In this document: in pieces, positions 42,446 through 54,600 of the stretch
Layout: the number at the start of each line of letters is the position of its first letter
Numbering within the stretch: the first letter of the stretch is position 1
From: Prillingera fragicola
Taxonomy: Eukaryota > Basidiomycota > Tremellomycetes > Trichosporonales > Trichosporonaceae
Direction: 5' to 3'
NCBI GenBank assembly: GCA_002335605.1
Contig: BEDY01000001.1
Coordinates: forward strand, 620,001-684,000
Length of the DNA stretch: 64,000 nt
Translations under genes and position numbers: made by a program
The notes under the pieces: generated by a model
What the model was told of the DNA's origin: nothing
The model's database searches: none
What the model saw: only the letters and a program-made list of their open reading frames with translations

Positions 42446-45400
42446 ATGACCTCTCTGTGGAACACGAGGTTTTCGTCAGCCGTCACGGCTCTTCGTGGCG
42501 AGCTAAGTGCGGCACCTCAGACCGCCAACGACACCATTTCAAAGCTCGTGGACAAGATTCAGACAAGCCCCCTTGTCGATGACCGAAGGACCGCTGTTCT
42601 TGGCCTCAAGGGCTTGAGCCGCGACTGGAAGGCAGAGGTCGGCGCAGAATCAATTCCCTCTCTCATTGCTGTGCTTCGCCACGATGCCCCGTACGACGTT
42701 GACATTGCCAAGGCCGTCTTGGAGACGCTCATGTCGCTGTGCGAGACTGCCGAACAGGTGGGTTGGCCCGACTGTCCCGGTGTTCCCGCTCCCAGACACT
42801 GACGTTCGCAGCCTCTCAAAGACGACGTTGGATTGAAGCATATTGACATCTTTCTGGATGTGAGTTTGCCACTGCGCATCGAGCTAATCTCAGACCCCTG
42901 AACCTTTCCACTCAGTCATTGGCATCCTCTCGACATCACCAGCATTCTTTCCTCGATTCTATGCGCTGCAGTTTCTCTCGCAGATTTTGACTGCCCGCCC
43001 GGTGCTGGCTCAGTCATACATTCTGTCGGCCCCTCCACCTGGTGTTGATGGCGTCCTCACTGTGCTGGACCCGAAGGCACCAGCACCGGGTGCTGCCCAG
43101 GGAGCTGGCAGCACTGTCATGGGTGGAGGTGCCGGGGAGATGCTTCGAAATGAGGCTCTTCTCCTCCTCCCTGCCATGTTGGCAGGTAATGCAGACCTGC
43201 AGAAGATTATCGCATTCTCAGGCGCGTTCGAGAAGGCTCTCGACATTATCCGTGCAGAGGATGGTGTTGACGGCGGCATCGTTGTCCAGGATGCCCTGAC
43301 TGTGCTCGGTACCCTGTTGCGATTCAACGTCTCAAACCAGGTGCGTCACTCAAGCCGCGAGCTGAATCTGGCTGACGTTCCAGAACCTCTTTCGCGAGCT
43401 CTCTCTCATCCCTTCTCTCCCACCAATCCTCCACTTCCCTACGCCGCTCGCCCCCGAGGAGGTGGCACCCGATGCCTTTGCTCTGCAGGACTGGCCTGAC
43501 CAGAAGCTCTACAATGCCGGTCTCGTGCTTGGCTTGATACGCATGCTGGTTGGTGGCCCCGGCGGAGGCAACCAGTCTGCCATGGCCAATGGCGGTGTCA
43601 CTCGCTGCCTGCTCGAGCTCTCCCTCGCCTCGAACGCTCCCAACGGTCTCAAGTGCCAGGCCCTCAACACCCTAACGCCGATCATGTTATCTTCGATCGC
43701 CAACCAGGCGCTGCTGTCAACACTCTTGCTCTCGCCTTTGGTTCCTGTCCACGCCGATGAAGAGCACCCCAATGGCGGATTCATTCGCCTCCCTCCCAAG
43801 CCAGCTGTCGTTGCGCTTGTCGCGGCCGTCATCGAGGGCGACCCCAGTGCCGGTGGACGCGGTCTCCGCGGTCGCGCTGCTGGTGTGAACATGTTTGAGG
43901 CGTTTGTCACTGGCAACGACGATGCCATGCTGGGTATTCTCTCATCCATGGTCGCCCCCCCGGTCGACAACCCCAACGCCAACTTCCCCGACCAGCCCCA
44001 GTCGGCCGGATCTCTGATCCTGTCTGGCTTGCTGGACTTTCCCGCTGGCAACGAGCCATTCGACCCGTACCGCCCTCTGTTCTCGTGCCTGCTCTTGGCT
44101 CATCTTATCCGCAACTCGGAGCACGCCAAGAAGGTCACGCGCGAGATCACCTTCCCAAGCGGTGACGCTGAGGACGGCGCTGAAGACGACGAACGCGTCT
44201 CGCTTCTGCAGCTTGTTGTTGGCAACCTGATGATGGCCGCTCGCGCACAAGCCGATGCGACCAACCTTGCTGCCAAGGAGGGTCGCGTCGAGGGTGCTGC
44301 GGAGGAGGAGGATTGGACCCGTGTCATGGTCGGCTACTTGGTGCTTCTTTGCACTTGGCTTTGGGACAGCCCCAAGTCGGTCGCCGAGTTCTTGAGCGAG
44401 AGCGCCAACCTCCAGGTGCTGATTGGCCCAATTACTCAGCCCACTGGAATCGACCCCCTCGTCCAGGGCTTGAGTGCGTTCCTTCTCGGTGTATGCTACG
44501 AGTTCAACCGCGAGCCCGGAGAGATCACTCGCGCCACGCTGCACCCCATCCTGCACTCTCGCATTGGTCCCGACCAGTTCGTGTCTCGCATGGCCCGCTT
44601 GCGGGAGGACCCACGCTTCAAGGCCGTCCAGCCAGATGCCTTTGACACCGAGGGCGAGGAGGCTACTGCCGCCGTCCAGGCCGAGGATCAAGAGGAACAG
44701 GACGAGGGTCTTGAGCTCTGGTTTGATTGGGCATTCGTTGATTTCTGGAAGAACCATTACTACACCATCCAGAGGTCGATCGCCGTCGACCCTGACGCCG
44801 TCCGTGGACCCTCGGCCGCTGATGATGGCGAGCAGGCCGAGCTCATCATGTCTCTTCGGGCAAAAGTCAAGGCTCAGACCGAAGAGGGTGTCAAGCTGCA
44901 GACCCAGATCTCCACTCAGCAGGCCGACTTCTCCAAGGAGAAGGACCACTTCGCCTCCGAGATCGACTCCCTTTCGGCTCAGATCGGCACCCTCACCGAG
45001 CAGCTGGAGAAGGCACAGTCTGGCGGCGGCACTGGGGGCTCCGGCGGTGACGAGCTCGACACACTGCGCTCCGACCTCGCGGCCGCTCGCGCTCAGGTCG
45101 CCACTGGCCTTGCCGACTCTGCCGCACACGCCGAGACCAAGACCCAGCTTGAGACGGTCAAGAAGGAGCTCGACGTCGCCAAGGAGAAGCTCGCTGCGGC
45201 CGAGAAGGCCAAGGAGGACGCCATCAAGGCCAAGGAGGACGCCGCAAAAGCGATCGAGGACGAAAAGGCGGCCGAAAAGGCGAGGACAGAGGCCATGGTG
45301 GCTGCCGGTCCCCCCAAGGGCAAGGGCAAGAAGGGCAAGGGCGGCGCTGGCGACGCCGAGACGGCCAAGCTCGAGGCTCGTGTCAAGGAGATTGAAAAGG

Positions 45401-45576
45401 AGTTGGCGGAGGAGCGCGAGAAGGCCACCGAGAACGAAAAGGAGCAAGAGGACCTGCTTGTCCTCCTCGAGGAGCTTAGCCAGAAGCGTAAACGCGACAA
45501 GGCGGCTATGCGCGAAAAGGGCATGGATGTCAGTGAGGACGAGGAGGAGGATGACGACGACGGCGATGACGAGTAG
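42446..45576 (+). CDS. USO1: Vesicle tethering factor Uso1/p115
   Basis: Exons: 42446-42757, 42812-42859, 42894-43340, 43384-45576; 999 residues. The N-terminal armadillo-type head shows typical p115 blocks: TSPLVDDRRTAVLGLKGLSR, FYALQFLSQILTARPVLAQ, EMLRNEALLLLPAMLAGNAD, NLFRELSLIPSLPPIL and KCQALNTLTPIMLSSIANQA, then WFDWAFVDFWKNHYYTIQRS. A coiled coil follows from about residue 790 (LRAKVKAQTEEGVKLQTQIS) through Lys/Glu-rich heptads, ending in an acidic DEEEDDDDGDDE tail that binds golgin or GM130-like partners in animals. It tethers COPII vesicles to the cis-Golgi with Ypt1/Rab1. The coiled coil is much shorter than in yeast Uso1 (1790 residues) and close to animal p115 (about 960). Confidence 0.95.
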
Positions 45577-45825
45577 AGATAAAGCGTAGAACATGACAGA
45601 CACGTCTGTAGAGATCCAATTTAGTAGCCTAAAGCGCATGTCATTCTCTAGGGATATTTGCACTTTAGGACACCACGACGCGTGCGGATAAATGTTACAT
45701 GCGCGCCAATAAATACGGGAGGTGTATGGACCCAACAAAGGGGAATAGGTGCTGATAACCGAAACGTCGTGAAGTAATTAACGAGGGGCTGGGGCACGAC
45801 AGAAAGCGGAAAGCGAAAGAGACAT

Positions 45826-48312
45826 TTACTCGAGGGAGTAGACCGCGTTGATCTCGTCGTGGTAGTGACGCTCGATGGTCTTGCGCTGCAGCTCTGTTGA
45901 TTGTTAGTGTTTGTGCTGTGTATATGGGAGGCAAGAAACTCACTCTGAGCAGCAGTAAGGAAGCCAGACTCGGGGGTCCACTCATCGGCAGTGATGACAA
46001 GAGCCTGGAGGAGCTCCATGCCCTTGAGGCCCTGCTTCTTGGCGACCGAGTTCATCTCCTTGATGCAGGCGTCGACGACAGCGGGGTCCTTGGCGAGGTG
46101 CTCAAGGTCCTCCGAGGTGCTGATACCCTTGGACTTGGCAAAGTGGGGGAGGCCAGTGGGGTGAGCCATGACAATCATGGCAGGGTTGGTGTGGTTGGCG
46201 TTCGCAATGATAGCACCGTTCAGAACGAAGGGGCACGACTTGTAGATTGACTCGAGGTGCTCAATGGCAATGTACTCGCCGCCCTGGAGCTTGACGAGGT
46301 TCTTGAGACGGTCAATGATCGACAAGGTACCATCGGCGTTCCACTGTCCAACGTCACCAGTCTTGAACCAGCCGTCAGAGGTGAAGGCCTCGGCGTCGAG
46401 GTCGGGGCGCTTGTAGTAGCCCTTGAAGATCGCCTCACCACGGAGAAGCACCTCACCCTGAGGAGGGTTCGAAGTGCTGAAGTAGCCGGCCTCGGGAACG
46501 TCGACGAGCTTGATCTCGGTGGCCGGCACGGGGCCTCCAACTGAACCGTACTGCATCCAGGCGGGGTTCAATATACAAGCCATCGCGGTACCCTCGGTAA
46601 GGCCATACCCTTGGATCATCATGACAAGCGCGGTGGAAAGGAACTGCTGAGTCGAGCGCGAGACGGCGCCGCCACCCGAGAATAAAATCTTTAGGCGACC
46701 ACCAGTCTGAGCCTTGACCTGGTTGAAGACGATGGCGTCGGTGAGGCCAGCGAGCAGGGGGATCGAGTAGGTCTTGGCAGCCGACTTGGCCTTGAAGGCA
46801 AAGTTGAAGACCGACTTTTTGAGGCCGCCCGAGTGCTCAACCTTGCCGAGAATACCCTTGCGGATAATCTCCCAAACCTGGGGGACACCGACCATGATGG
46901 AGGGGCGCGCCTCCATGATGTCACTCTTGCACTCACGGACACTGAGGTCTGTGAGAGTCTTGACACGGCCATAGGCAATGGGAAGACCGGCAAAGACGAA
47001 CGACATCTCGACGACAAACTCGAGAATGTGGGCGAGGGGAAGGAAGGCGAGGTAGACGTCGTCGGGAGTCAGGTGCTCGTACAGGAGCCTCCAGACCGAT
47101 CCGATGGCCGAAGTGATGTTGCGGTGGGTGAGCAGCACGCCCTTGGGGGTACCGGTCGAGCCCGAGGTGTACATGCAGCAGTAGACGTCCTCAGCCTTGG
47201 CTGGGATGGCCTGCTGGGGGTTCTGCTGACCAGCCTTGCGAATGTCATCAATGTGGACAATCTGGAGACCCTCGCGGACGTGGCGAAGGGCATCGAGGGT
47301 AGACTCGTTCTCGAGCTTGCCGTCGTAGATGACGAGCTTGACAGTAGGGCACTTGGCAATGACCTTGTTGAGGGTACCGAGCAGGTCGGCGTTGGTGAAC
47401 ATGCTGCGGACCTCGGTCTCATTGAGCGAGTGGGTGAGACCATCGGGGCCAAGAGAGTCGTACGCAGTGCAGATGGGGACAGCGTTGAAGGCGGCGGCCT
47501 GAGCCATGAGCATCCAGTGGCGACTGGGAGAAGGTCAGCTGCTGCCCAAACATGCCAAGAAAAAGCGGGGAGCGTACTCACGAAGTCTGGGCATAGATGT
47601 TGAAGAAGGTCTCGCCCTCGCCACCGCAGCCGTACTGACGGAGACCGCTACCGAGGTCGCGGACCTCCTGGAGAGCCTGGTCGTAGCTGATCCACTCGAG
47701 GGGAGTGAGCTTGTAGTAACTCCACTCCTTCTTGACCTTGGTGGGCTTGCCGTCGACAATCTTGGTGATCTCCTTTATTTCGGGGATCATGCGGTCAATC
47801 TCGCGAGAGCCAAAGGCCTGCTTGGCTCCGTGGGTACGGGCAGCGTAGAGCATAATGTCATGGACCGTGTCAATGCCATTCTCGGGACCTGGGAGGAACA
47901 CGTCAGCTTCGGCATAATAGTGACGACATTGAGTGGCCACCGAACACGAGTGTGGGGAGAGTCGTGGAGGGGGCACGGATGATGATGACGGTGCGCACAG
48001 ACACATGTTGTCTAAGGGCATGCAGCACATCTCATTCCCACCTCTCCTCGTTGGATGGTTGCTCGGCGGGGTTTACAACCCAGCCGGTGGCAAGAGATGA
48101 CGGGGTGGCCACGACGATTGATAGCCGGGCTGACCGATCACGCGGCACGAGCCAGCCCAACAACGGCGGCGGCTCGCAGAGCTAGAATTCAACTCACGCT
48201 GGACGAGCTCCTTGGTGCAGTAGGAGCGACGGATGCGGGTCTCGCCATCGGGCTTGGGCTTGTCGGCGTCGACCTCCCATGAGGCCGGCTCGTTGTTCTT
48301 ACGGGGCGCCAT
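45826..48312 (-). CDS. FAA1: Long-chain fatty acyl-CoA synthetase (Faa1/Faa4 type)
   Basis: Exons on the minus strand: 48312-48198, 47888-47582, 47523-45944, 45893-45826; 689 residues, normal length. The AMP-binding motif YTSGSTGTPKG lies at about 259-269, followed by LPLAHILEFVVEMSFVFAGL, GYGLTEGTAMACI and the fatty acyl signature DGWFKTGDVGQWNADGTLSI-IDRLKNLVKLQGGEYIA. It makes acyl-CoA from long-chain fatty acids and ATP for lipid synthesis, protein acylation or beta-oxidation. The C-terminus NAVYSLE is not a peroxisomal signal, so a cytosolic, ER or lipid-droplet form is likely. The first intron (309 bases) is unusually long. The micro last exon codes for the final 22 residues. Confidence 0.95.
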
Positions 48313-49939
48313 GGCGAAAGGGGGATAAGGTAGCTAGAGTGGTAGCTACGAGAGGGGGTGGGATAGAGGAAACAAAGAAAGCTAGAAAGAGCAACGACAA
48401 GAGAAAAGGCAGCTAGACTGTCTTGCACTCTTATGCGTGAGAGATGAGAAGAGGAGGAACAATGAGGTAACCCGAAAGGTGTGAAGTAGGAAAAGAGCAA
48501 GGACGGATAGTGCGGAAAGGGCACGCTTGCAAGCGGTGGGCGTGGCTGAATGGGACATCCACCTCCGCCAGGCAGGACACTTGGCCAGGGAAGGCGCATC
48601 TGGCGGCGGCTGCCTGTCCTGTGTGTAGCCTCGGGGTGCCTGCCGCCGCCCCGACCTTTTTGCGTTTGGGGGCAAGCGTGGGAGCCTCGGTGATGGCCCT
48701 GGAGGCGCGTGTTTTCGGGACCGGGGTCGTTTGCTCACCCCCGCCCACCCAGGCCACCAACCTTTGGCATGCTACCTTGCCTGCTCCCCCCGCGCGAACC
48801 GGCAACCATATGAAACTCTTGCCGTCAAGCTTGAACGCCATGGAGCTCCAAAGGTCGCCTACCTGGGTCCGGGGCTCACGGATCATGCTGGCACTCTTTG
48901 CGCTTGGCATTCGAACCATGGTACCATGGCTTTGGGTGTCACAGCGCAAATGGCGCGCGGGGAAGCACTGACGAGCGAGGCTGGGCAAGGCTGGGCACGC
49001 GCTGGGCGTGTGTACTCCCAATCTGGTATGCACGGCCAGGCAGCTATCGGCCAAAGAGTCACGCTACGGCTCGCACTGCACCGGATCAAAGCAAGCACTG
49101 TTCCGGTCGACAAGCAGGTCACATGCCACCTGTCTCACACTACCTGGGCCACCACCCACCCAGGCGTCTGATCGGCTGCACCCACAGCTCACGCGCTCAC
49201 AATCCACGACGAGCAAAGGAACACTGAACGCCAGTGCCAAGGAAAAAACTTTTATTATGCGGCGCCGCCCGCATAGTGTTCCTTGATGAACAAAGGTCCG
49301 GATCAAGCGGCATGGCGTGCATGCCCAAAGTCCGCCCACATTCAGGTGTGCGGCAGTTGACCGGCGCGTTCGGAGCTTTCGCCGCCGCCTACAGGCGCAC
49401 TTTGCCGATCCAAAGATCAGCGTTCCGCGGTGCTCACAGTCTGGACATTCTGCGCCGACTGCGCGGCTGGCTCGGCTGCCGATTCCAGTGGATTTCATGA
49501 AATGACATGACAGACCATGACGGCGGCGTCCGTATCTGTTCGCCGAGTACGCACTCCTTCCACGAAACACGGACAATCGGGACTGGTTACACACGGATCT
49601 TGCACGCAAGCCATTACCCCAGCTTCTGTCGTGTCGTGGCTTCGGCATGAGGCGTTTCTGCACGTCCCCGGCTGCTGGGTCCCCGCATCGTCGTTGGTGT
49701 AGAGATGTGCAAGACTACTCGTAACCCTATACCAGGGAATGGCTCAGTGACTTGCTCTTTTGTATCAACTACTACAGTACAGCATCTCGGCGAGTGATGA
49801 ACACCCTATTGTCACCCGGCCAGGCGGCGCCGAACAAGCCGAAACCCGGAGATTCCTCCTCATCTGGGTAAACCAAGTACAAGTGGAGGGCCCGAAAGGC
49901 GTCATGTCTCCAACATTGTGCTTCTCACACTCACCGTCA
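48313..49939. promoter_or_regulatory. 1.6 kb divergent intergenic region, acyl-CoA synthetase / oxidoreductase
   Basis: No credible gene was found. Open frames on both strands, the longest about 200 codons on the minus strand at 48431-49054, have no domain features and read through promoter-like pyrimidine tracts. It is likely the combined promoter of the two divergent genes. Confidence 0.45.
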
Positions 49940-51468
49940 ATGTCTCACCGCGCTATCGTATCTAGTCTTCGCTCCATAAGTGCAAAGCGTGTGCAGCAAA
50001 CATCTCGTCTGGCGTCAACTCTTCCCTTCTCAAAATCCATCGCCTCCACTCTTCCCCGCTCAGCACGGTCATTCAACTCCACCGCATCCCATTTTGAAAA
50101 CATGAAGTGTATTCTCATCAAGGACGGCAAGGGCCCCGTCGAGAACCTGTACATTGGCGAGGAAGCCACTCCTGAGCCCAAGCAGGGCGAGATTCTGGTC
50201 AAGGTGCGTGGGCATGTGCTTTATCTCGGAATTACTCAGCTGACTGGCTCAGATCAAGGTAGGCACTATCTTTAGAAGCTCTGACCCAGCCCCTCACCTC
50301 CACAGACTTTTGGCTTGAACCGCATGGACCTTCTTCAGCGCGAGGGCAAGTACCCTCTGCCCCCTCAGGCCTCCAAGACTGTCTTGGGTGTCGAGTTTGC
50401 CGGCGAGGTTGTCGAGCTTGGCGCTGGCGTGACCCAGCACAAGGTTGGCGATGAGGTCTTTGGCCTTACCTTTGGCGTGAGTCGATGCGGTGCTGAAGCA
50501 TGATCGAAAGAAGAACACTAGAATTAATGTCTTCAGGGCTGCTACGCCGAGTACGTCGCCTGCCCAGAGGCCATGGCGTTGCCCAAGCCCAAGGATCTCT
50601 CATGGGAGCAAGCAGCTGCCCTCCCGGAGAACTGGATGACCGGTGAGTTGCCAGTGAGCGGTCCTGTGGGCCGGCTAACCATTGTTAGCGTACCAGGCAT
50701 TGTTCCTCGAGGGTGGCATGGAACAGGGTCAGAATGTGCTCGTCCACGCTGTAAGTCGAGCTGGTGTGTCCTGAAGAGCAAGGACTGACAAACAGGGTGC
50801 CTCAGGTGTCGGTGTCGCTGCGATTCAGCTTGCCCGTGGGTGTCTATTGCTGGGATCGGTCTGACCGTTACAGTGCACGTCGGAAACGCAAACAAGGTCT
50901 TCACTACCTGCGGCACGGACGAGAAGGTCAAGTTTCTGAAGGAGAAGGTGGCCCGCAATGACCCCCGCCTCGTGGCCATCAACTACAAGACTCAAGGTGA
51001 GTCCGTGCCTATCTGTTACCGTGCTGATGTCAGAATTTGACGAGGAGATCAAGAAGACTGGCGAGGGTGCTGATGTTGTAATCGACTTTGTTGGCAAAAA
51101 CTACTTTGAGAAGAACATTGAGATCTTGAACCGCGACGGAGTGGTCGTCTACCTTGCCTTCCTTTCCGGCACCAATGTCGACAACTTCAACCTTGGCCAC
51201 CTGTTGCGCAAGCGTCTCACCCTCAAGGGATCCACTCTCCGCTCTCGTACTGTCGAGTACCAGTCCAAGCTTCTCCAGTCCTTCAAGGAGAAGGCTCTGC
51301 CCTTGATCCTTGACGGCCAGATGACGGTTGAGGTTCACGAGGTCTTCCCCTGGACTCAGGTCATTGAGGCGCAGAAGGAGATGGCCGCAAACAAGAACAG
51401 CGGAAAGGTTTGTACAGTGCATGTGCTTGAGCTGACTCCAGATCGTTTTCACTGTCACCGACAAGTAG
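49940..51468 (+). CDS. Zinc-free quinone oxidoreductase (zeta-crystallin/PIG3-like), mitochondrial
   Basis: Exons: 49940-50203, 50253-50258 (6 bases), 50306-50476, 50537-50642, 50689-50750, 50796-50835, 50874-50996, 51034-51407, 51442-51468; 390 residues. The first 54 residues are rich in Arg/Ser/Ala without acidic residues, a mitochondrial presequence; the conserved part begins MKCILIKDGKGPVENLY. Family motifs: LNRMDLLQREGKYPLPPQAS, VLGVEFAGEVVELG, the nucleotide-binding GASGVGVAAIQLA and GADVVIDFVGKNYFEKNI. No catalytic zinc ligands are present, as in NADPH:quinone oxidoreductases. A cytosolic form from the inner ATG at 50102 is possible. The exon-6/7 join near 50835 is the least certain. 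Confidence 0.9.
50253..50258 (+). other. 6-base micro-exon (Ile-Lys)
   Basis: ATCAAG is flanked by CTCAG and GTAGGC, and each neighbouring intron (49 and 47 bases) has its own CTGAC branch site. Including it gives LVKIKTFGLNRMD, which keeps the family spacing; skipping it removes two residues from a conserved strand. Confidence 0.75.
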
Positions 51469-51661
51469 AGAATGCATCCTATGTAGCCCAGATGTTGAGG
51501 GAGGACACAAGTGTGACAGTGCTCGCACGGGTGGCAAAGTGCAACTGACGTCAACCAGCCGCCGATCCCTCCTGTTGCATTCACACTCATATCACGGTGT
51601 AACCTCATCTTCTTACTGTCTCTCTTCTTAGGTGACCTTTTGCCAAACTACCAGCCCCAGT

Positions 51662-54600
51662 ATGCCTGCCAACGTGAGCGACGTCCTCCGTCGCCTCGCT
51701 CAGACGAAGCGCTCCGTGGCGCAACACTTTGAGCGGGCCGATGAAGACCACGACAACGATGCCGACCTTCCACCTCCAGACCTGACCACACTCTCCTTCC
51801 CTGCTCCTAGTAGAGACAATGGCCACTGGTTTGACCCAAACACCTATGCCACCCCTTACAGAACCTCCAGTCCACTCAATACCTTCAATAACCTCCCTGG
51901 TAGCTCATCATCGCCCTGGCGACTCCAAACACCATGCCCACAGCCTTCCCCCGCACCACGTCTCCTCACACCACGTATTCTTGGCCAACCCAGCCCACTC
52001 AAGTACACATCGCCCCAGCCGGGTGCTCAGAGTCCCACAGACTGGCTGATCCTGTCCTCTCCACCCCCCGACCCGTTCCTGGGCGATGCACATACCCGGT
52101 CCTCTGGTCAACGGAACACTCGGCCCCAACGTCCCAGGTCCTCATCTCCAGTGTTCATGGCTTCTCAGCTTCCTCCTATTTGGGAAGGACCACTGGGCAG
52201 TGTTGACCCCAATCTGGGCCACACTGGTTCTACCCGAGCTCAGAACGAACGTCCACCTCAACCAGAGCCTGAGGCTGACATCGATTTTGGCGACGATGAC
52301 GGCTGGATCCTGCAAGCTATAGACGAGGTGACCAAGGCTGAAGGTACGGTGCCATTCTATCTGTCACCACATATTTAACATTGTCATCAGCCGCCGCAAC
52401 TATCAAACGCACATCCACGAGGTCACCCTATTTTTCTGCGCCAGCATCGGAGAATCAACCGCTCGCCACACACCGTCCCGGCTCGACCTCCTTGCAGGTT
52501 CCTTCGCGGCGCAACACCATCTCGCCAGCTGTGCGTTTTCCAAAGCTACCACTGTCCCGCCCACCATCAACGCAGAGCATCCGTAGCCCCGCCCCGCGTT
52601 CTCAGCGCAATGCGAAGCGCAATCAGGCACCAGTCAAGTCCACGGGTCGAACCGCCATCCTGTCACAGGCTGCAACTGGCGATGGCAACCTCATCTCGGT
52701 CAATGCTCTCGGTATGTCGTAGCCATCTCGCCTCCCTAACCCTCAGATACTCTTCCTGAACGTCAAATTTTCCAGTTCGACCACTTTAACGACATGCAGA
52801 GTGTCGTCTTCCAGTCCGCTTACAACTCGCACGAAAACCTCGTTGTGGCGGCGCCAACTGGTTCTGGAAAGACGACAGTGTTCGAGCTGGCTTTCCTTCA
52901 CATGCTCAAGGAGCAAACAGACTCTTACAACCCAGTAGCCATCTACATGGCCCCTACCAAGGTAGGCACTGCGATGACACACACATGCTCACATGCCAGG
53001 CACTGTGCTCTGAGCGCGTCCAAGATTGGCGCAACCGTCTGCAACCACTGGATGTTCAATGTACGTTAGCGCCGCCAACACGGGAGCTGACATGTAGGTA
53101 TCGAGTTGACTGGTGACACTGAGATCAATGACATCTTCCGGTACCTCGAAAAGTTCAACCTCATTGTCACGACGGTATGGTAACCCTTTTGGCGCAAGCT
53201 AACGAGATAGCCTGAGAAATGGGACTCTTTGACGCGACGCACGTCGATGAGCAGGGTCGTCGACCGGCTGCGTCTGATGATGATTGATGAGGTGAGTAGT
53301 CTTGTGGAACTAGACTGACTAGACAGGTCCATATTCTGCATGAGTCGCGCGGCGCTACTCTGGAGGTGGTAGTGTCAAGGATGAAGGCCCGGGGCGACAA
53401 TGTTCGATTCGTGGCTGCATCCGCCTCAGTACCCAACATCAACGACGTTGCTCGATGGATCGGCTCCACAGATACACAAAACGACCCGGACGAAGCCGAG
53501 GAGCAGGGAAGGGTACCGCTTGCTGTTCTTCGTATGCCTAAGGCCAAAGTGTTCAAGGTCAGGAAACAAATTGGCGCAAGGCTGACTGGGCAGTTTGGCG
53601 AAGAGTTCCGTCCAGTCCCACTGAAGCGTATCACTTGCGGTTACGACGCTCCCAACGACTTTGTTCTGGGCAATAAGCTCGACAAGGAGCTGTTCCCCAT
53701 TCTCAACCGCCACGGTGCTGGGTTACCAGTGTTGGTCTTCTGCCCGACTCGAAAGGGTGAGTGGCACTTGTGAGGAAGCGCTAACACCAGCCTGCCACAC
53801 AACTGCAGAGCATCTTGCCAAGGAGTACCAAGCCGCCCAGGACGCTCGCCGGCCTCTGCCGTGGGATGCCTCAGAGAAGTATGCATCTGCTGCAGCCTCA
53901 GCTAACCTACCAGCAAGCGACTCATTCTGAAGGATGCCAAGGTTCAAGCACTCACAGAGAGTGGCATTGCTGTGCATCATGCTGGCTTGGATCTGCTAGA
54001 CCGACGAGCCATCGAACAGGCTTTCCGCGACTCTCAGCTTCATCTCGTGGTTGCCACATCAGTACGTGTCTGTGTGCTGTCGCCAACTGACGGTCAGACT
54101 CTGGCGGTTGGTGTCAACCTGCCCGCGCATTTGGTCATCATCAAGGGAACAGCTGCTTGGAACGGAAAGGAGCAAGGCTTCCGCGAGTACTCCGATGTTG
54201 ACATTCAAGTGAGGTTTATGAAATGGCTATGCTAACAGTCTAGCAAATGATGGGCCGCGCTGGCCGCCCTCAGTATGATACCACTGGAACGGTCGTCGTA
54301 GGTATCCCTGGGTCTGACATCAATGCTAAGTGCCACAGGTAATGTGCCAGCGGTCCAAGGTATCACGCTACCAGGATGTCCTCAACTCTCGCATGATCCT
54401 TGAAAGCTGTCTTCACGAACACCTCACAGAGCGTAGGTGTACTGGCCAGCACATTTTCTGACTAGTGTAGATATCAACAGCGAGATTGGCCTACAGACAA
54501 TCACGTCTTTGAAGTCTGCCCAGGACTGGCTTCGAAAGTATGTGTAATGCCAAGCGTGAGACTGACCTCAGCTCGTTTCTCTATGTGCGCATTCAGCAGA

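Noticed and set aside
48431..49054. Minus-strand open frame of 207 codons in the 1.6 kb promoter region
   Set aside because: No domain, no intron structure and codon use unlike neighbouring genes.
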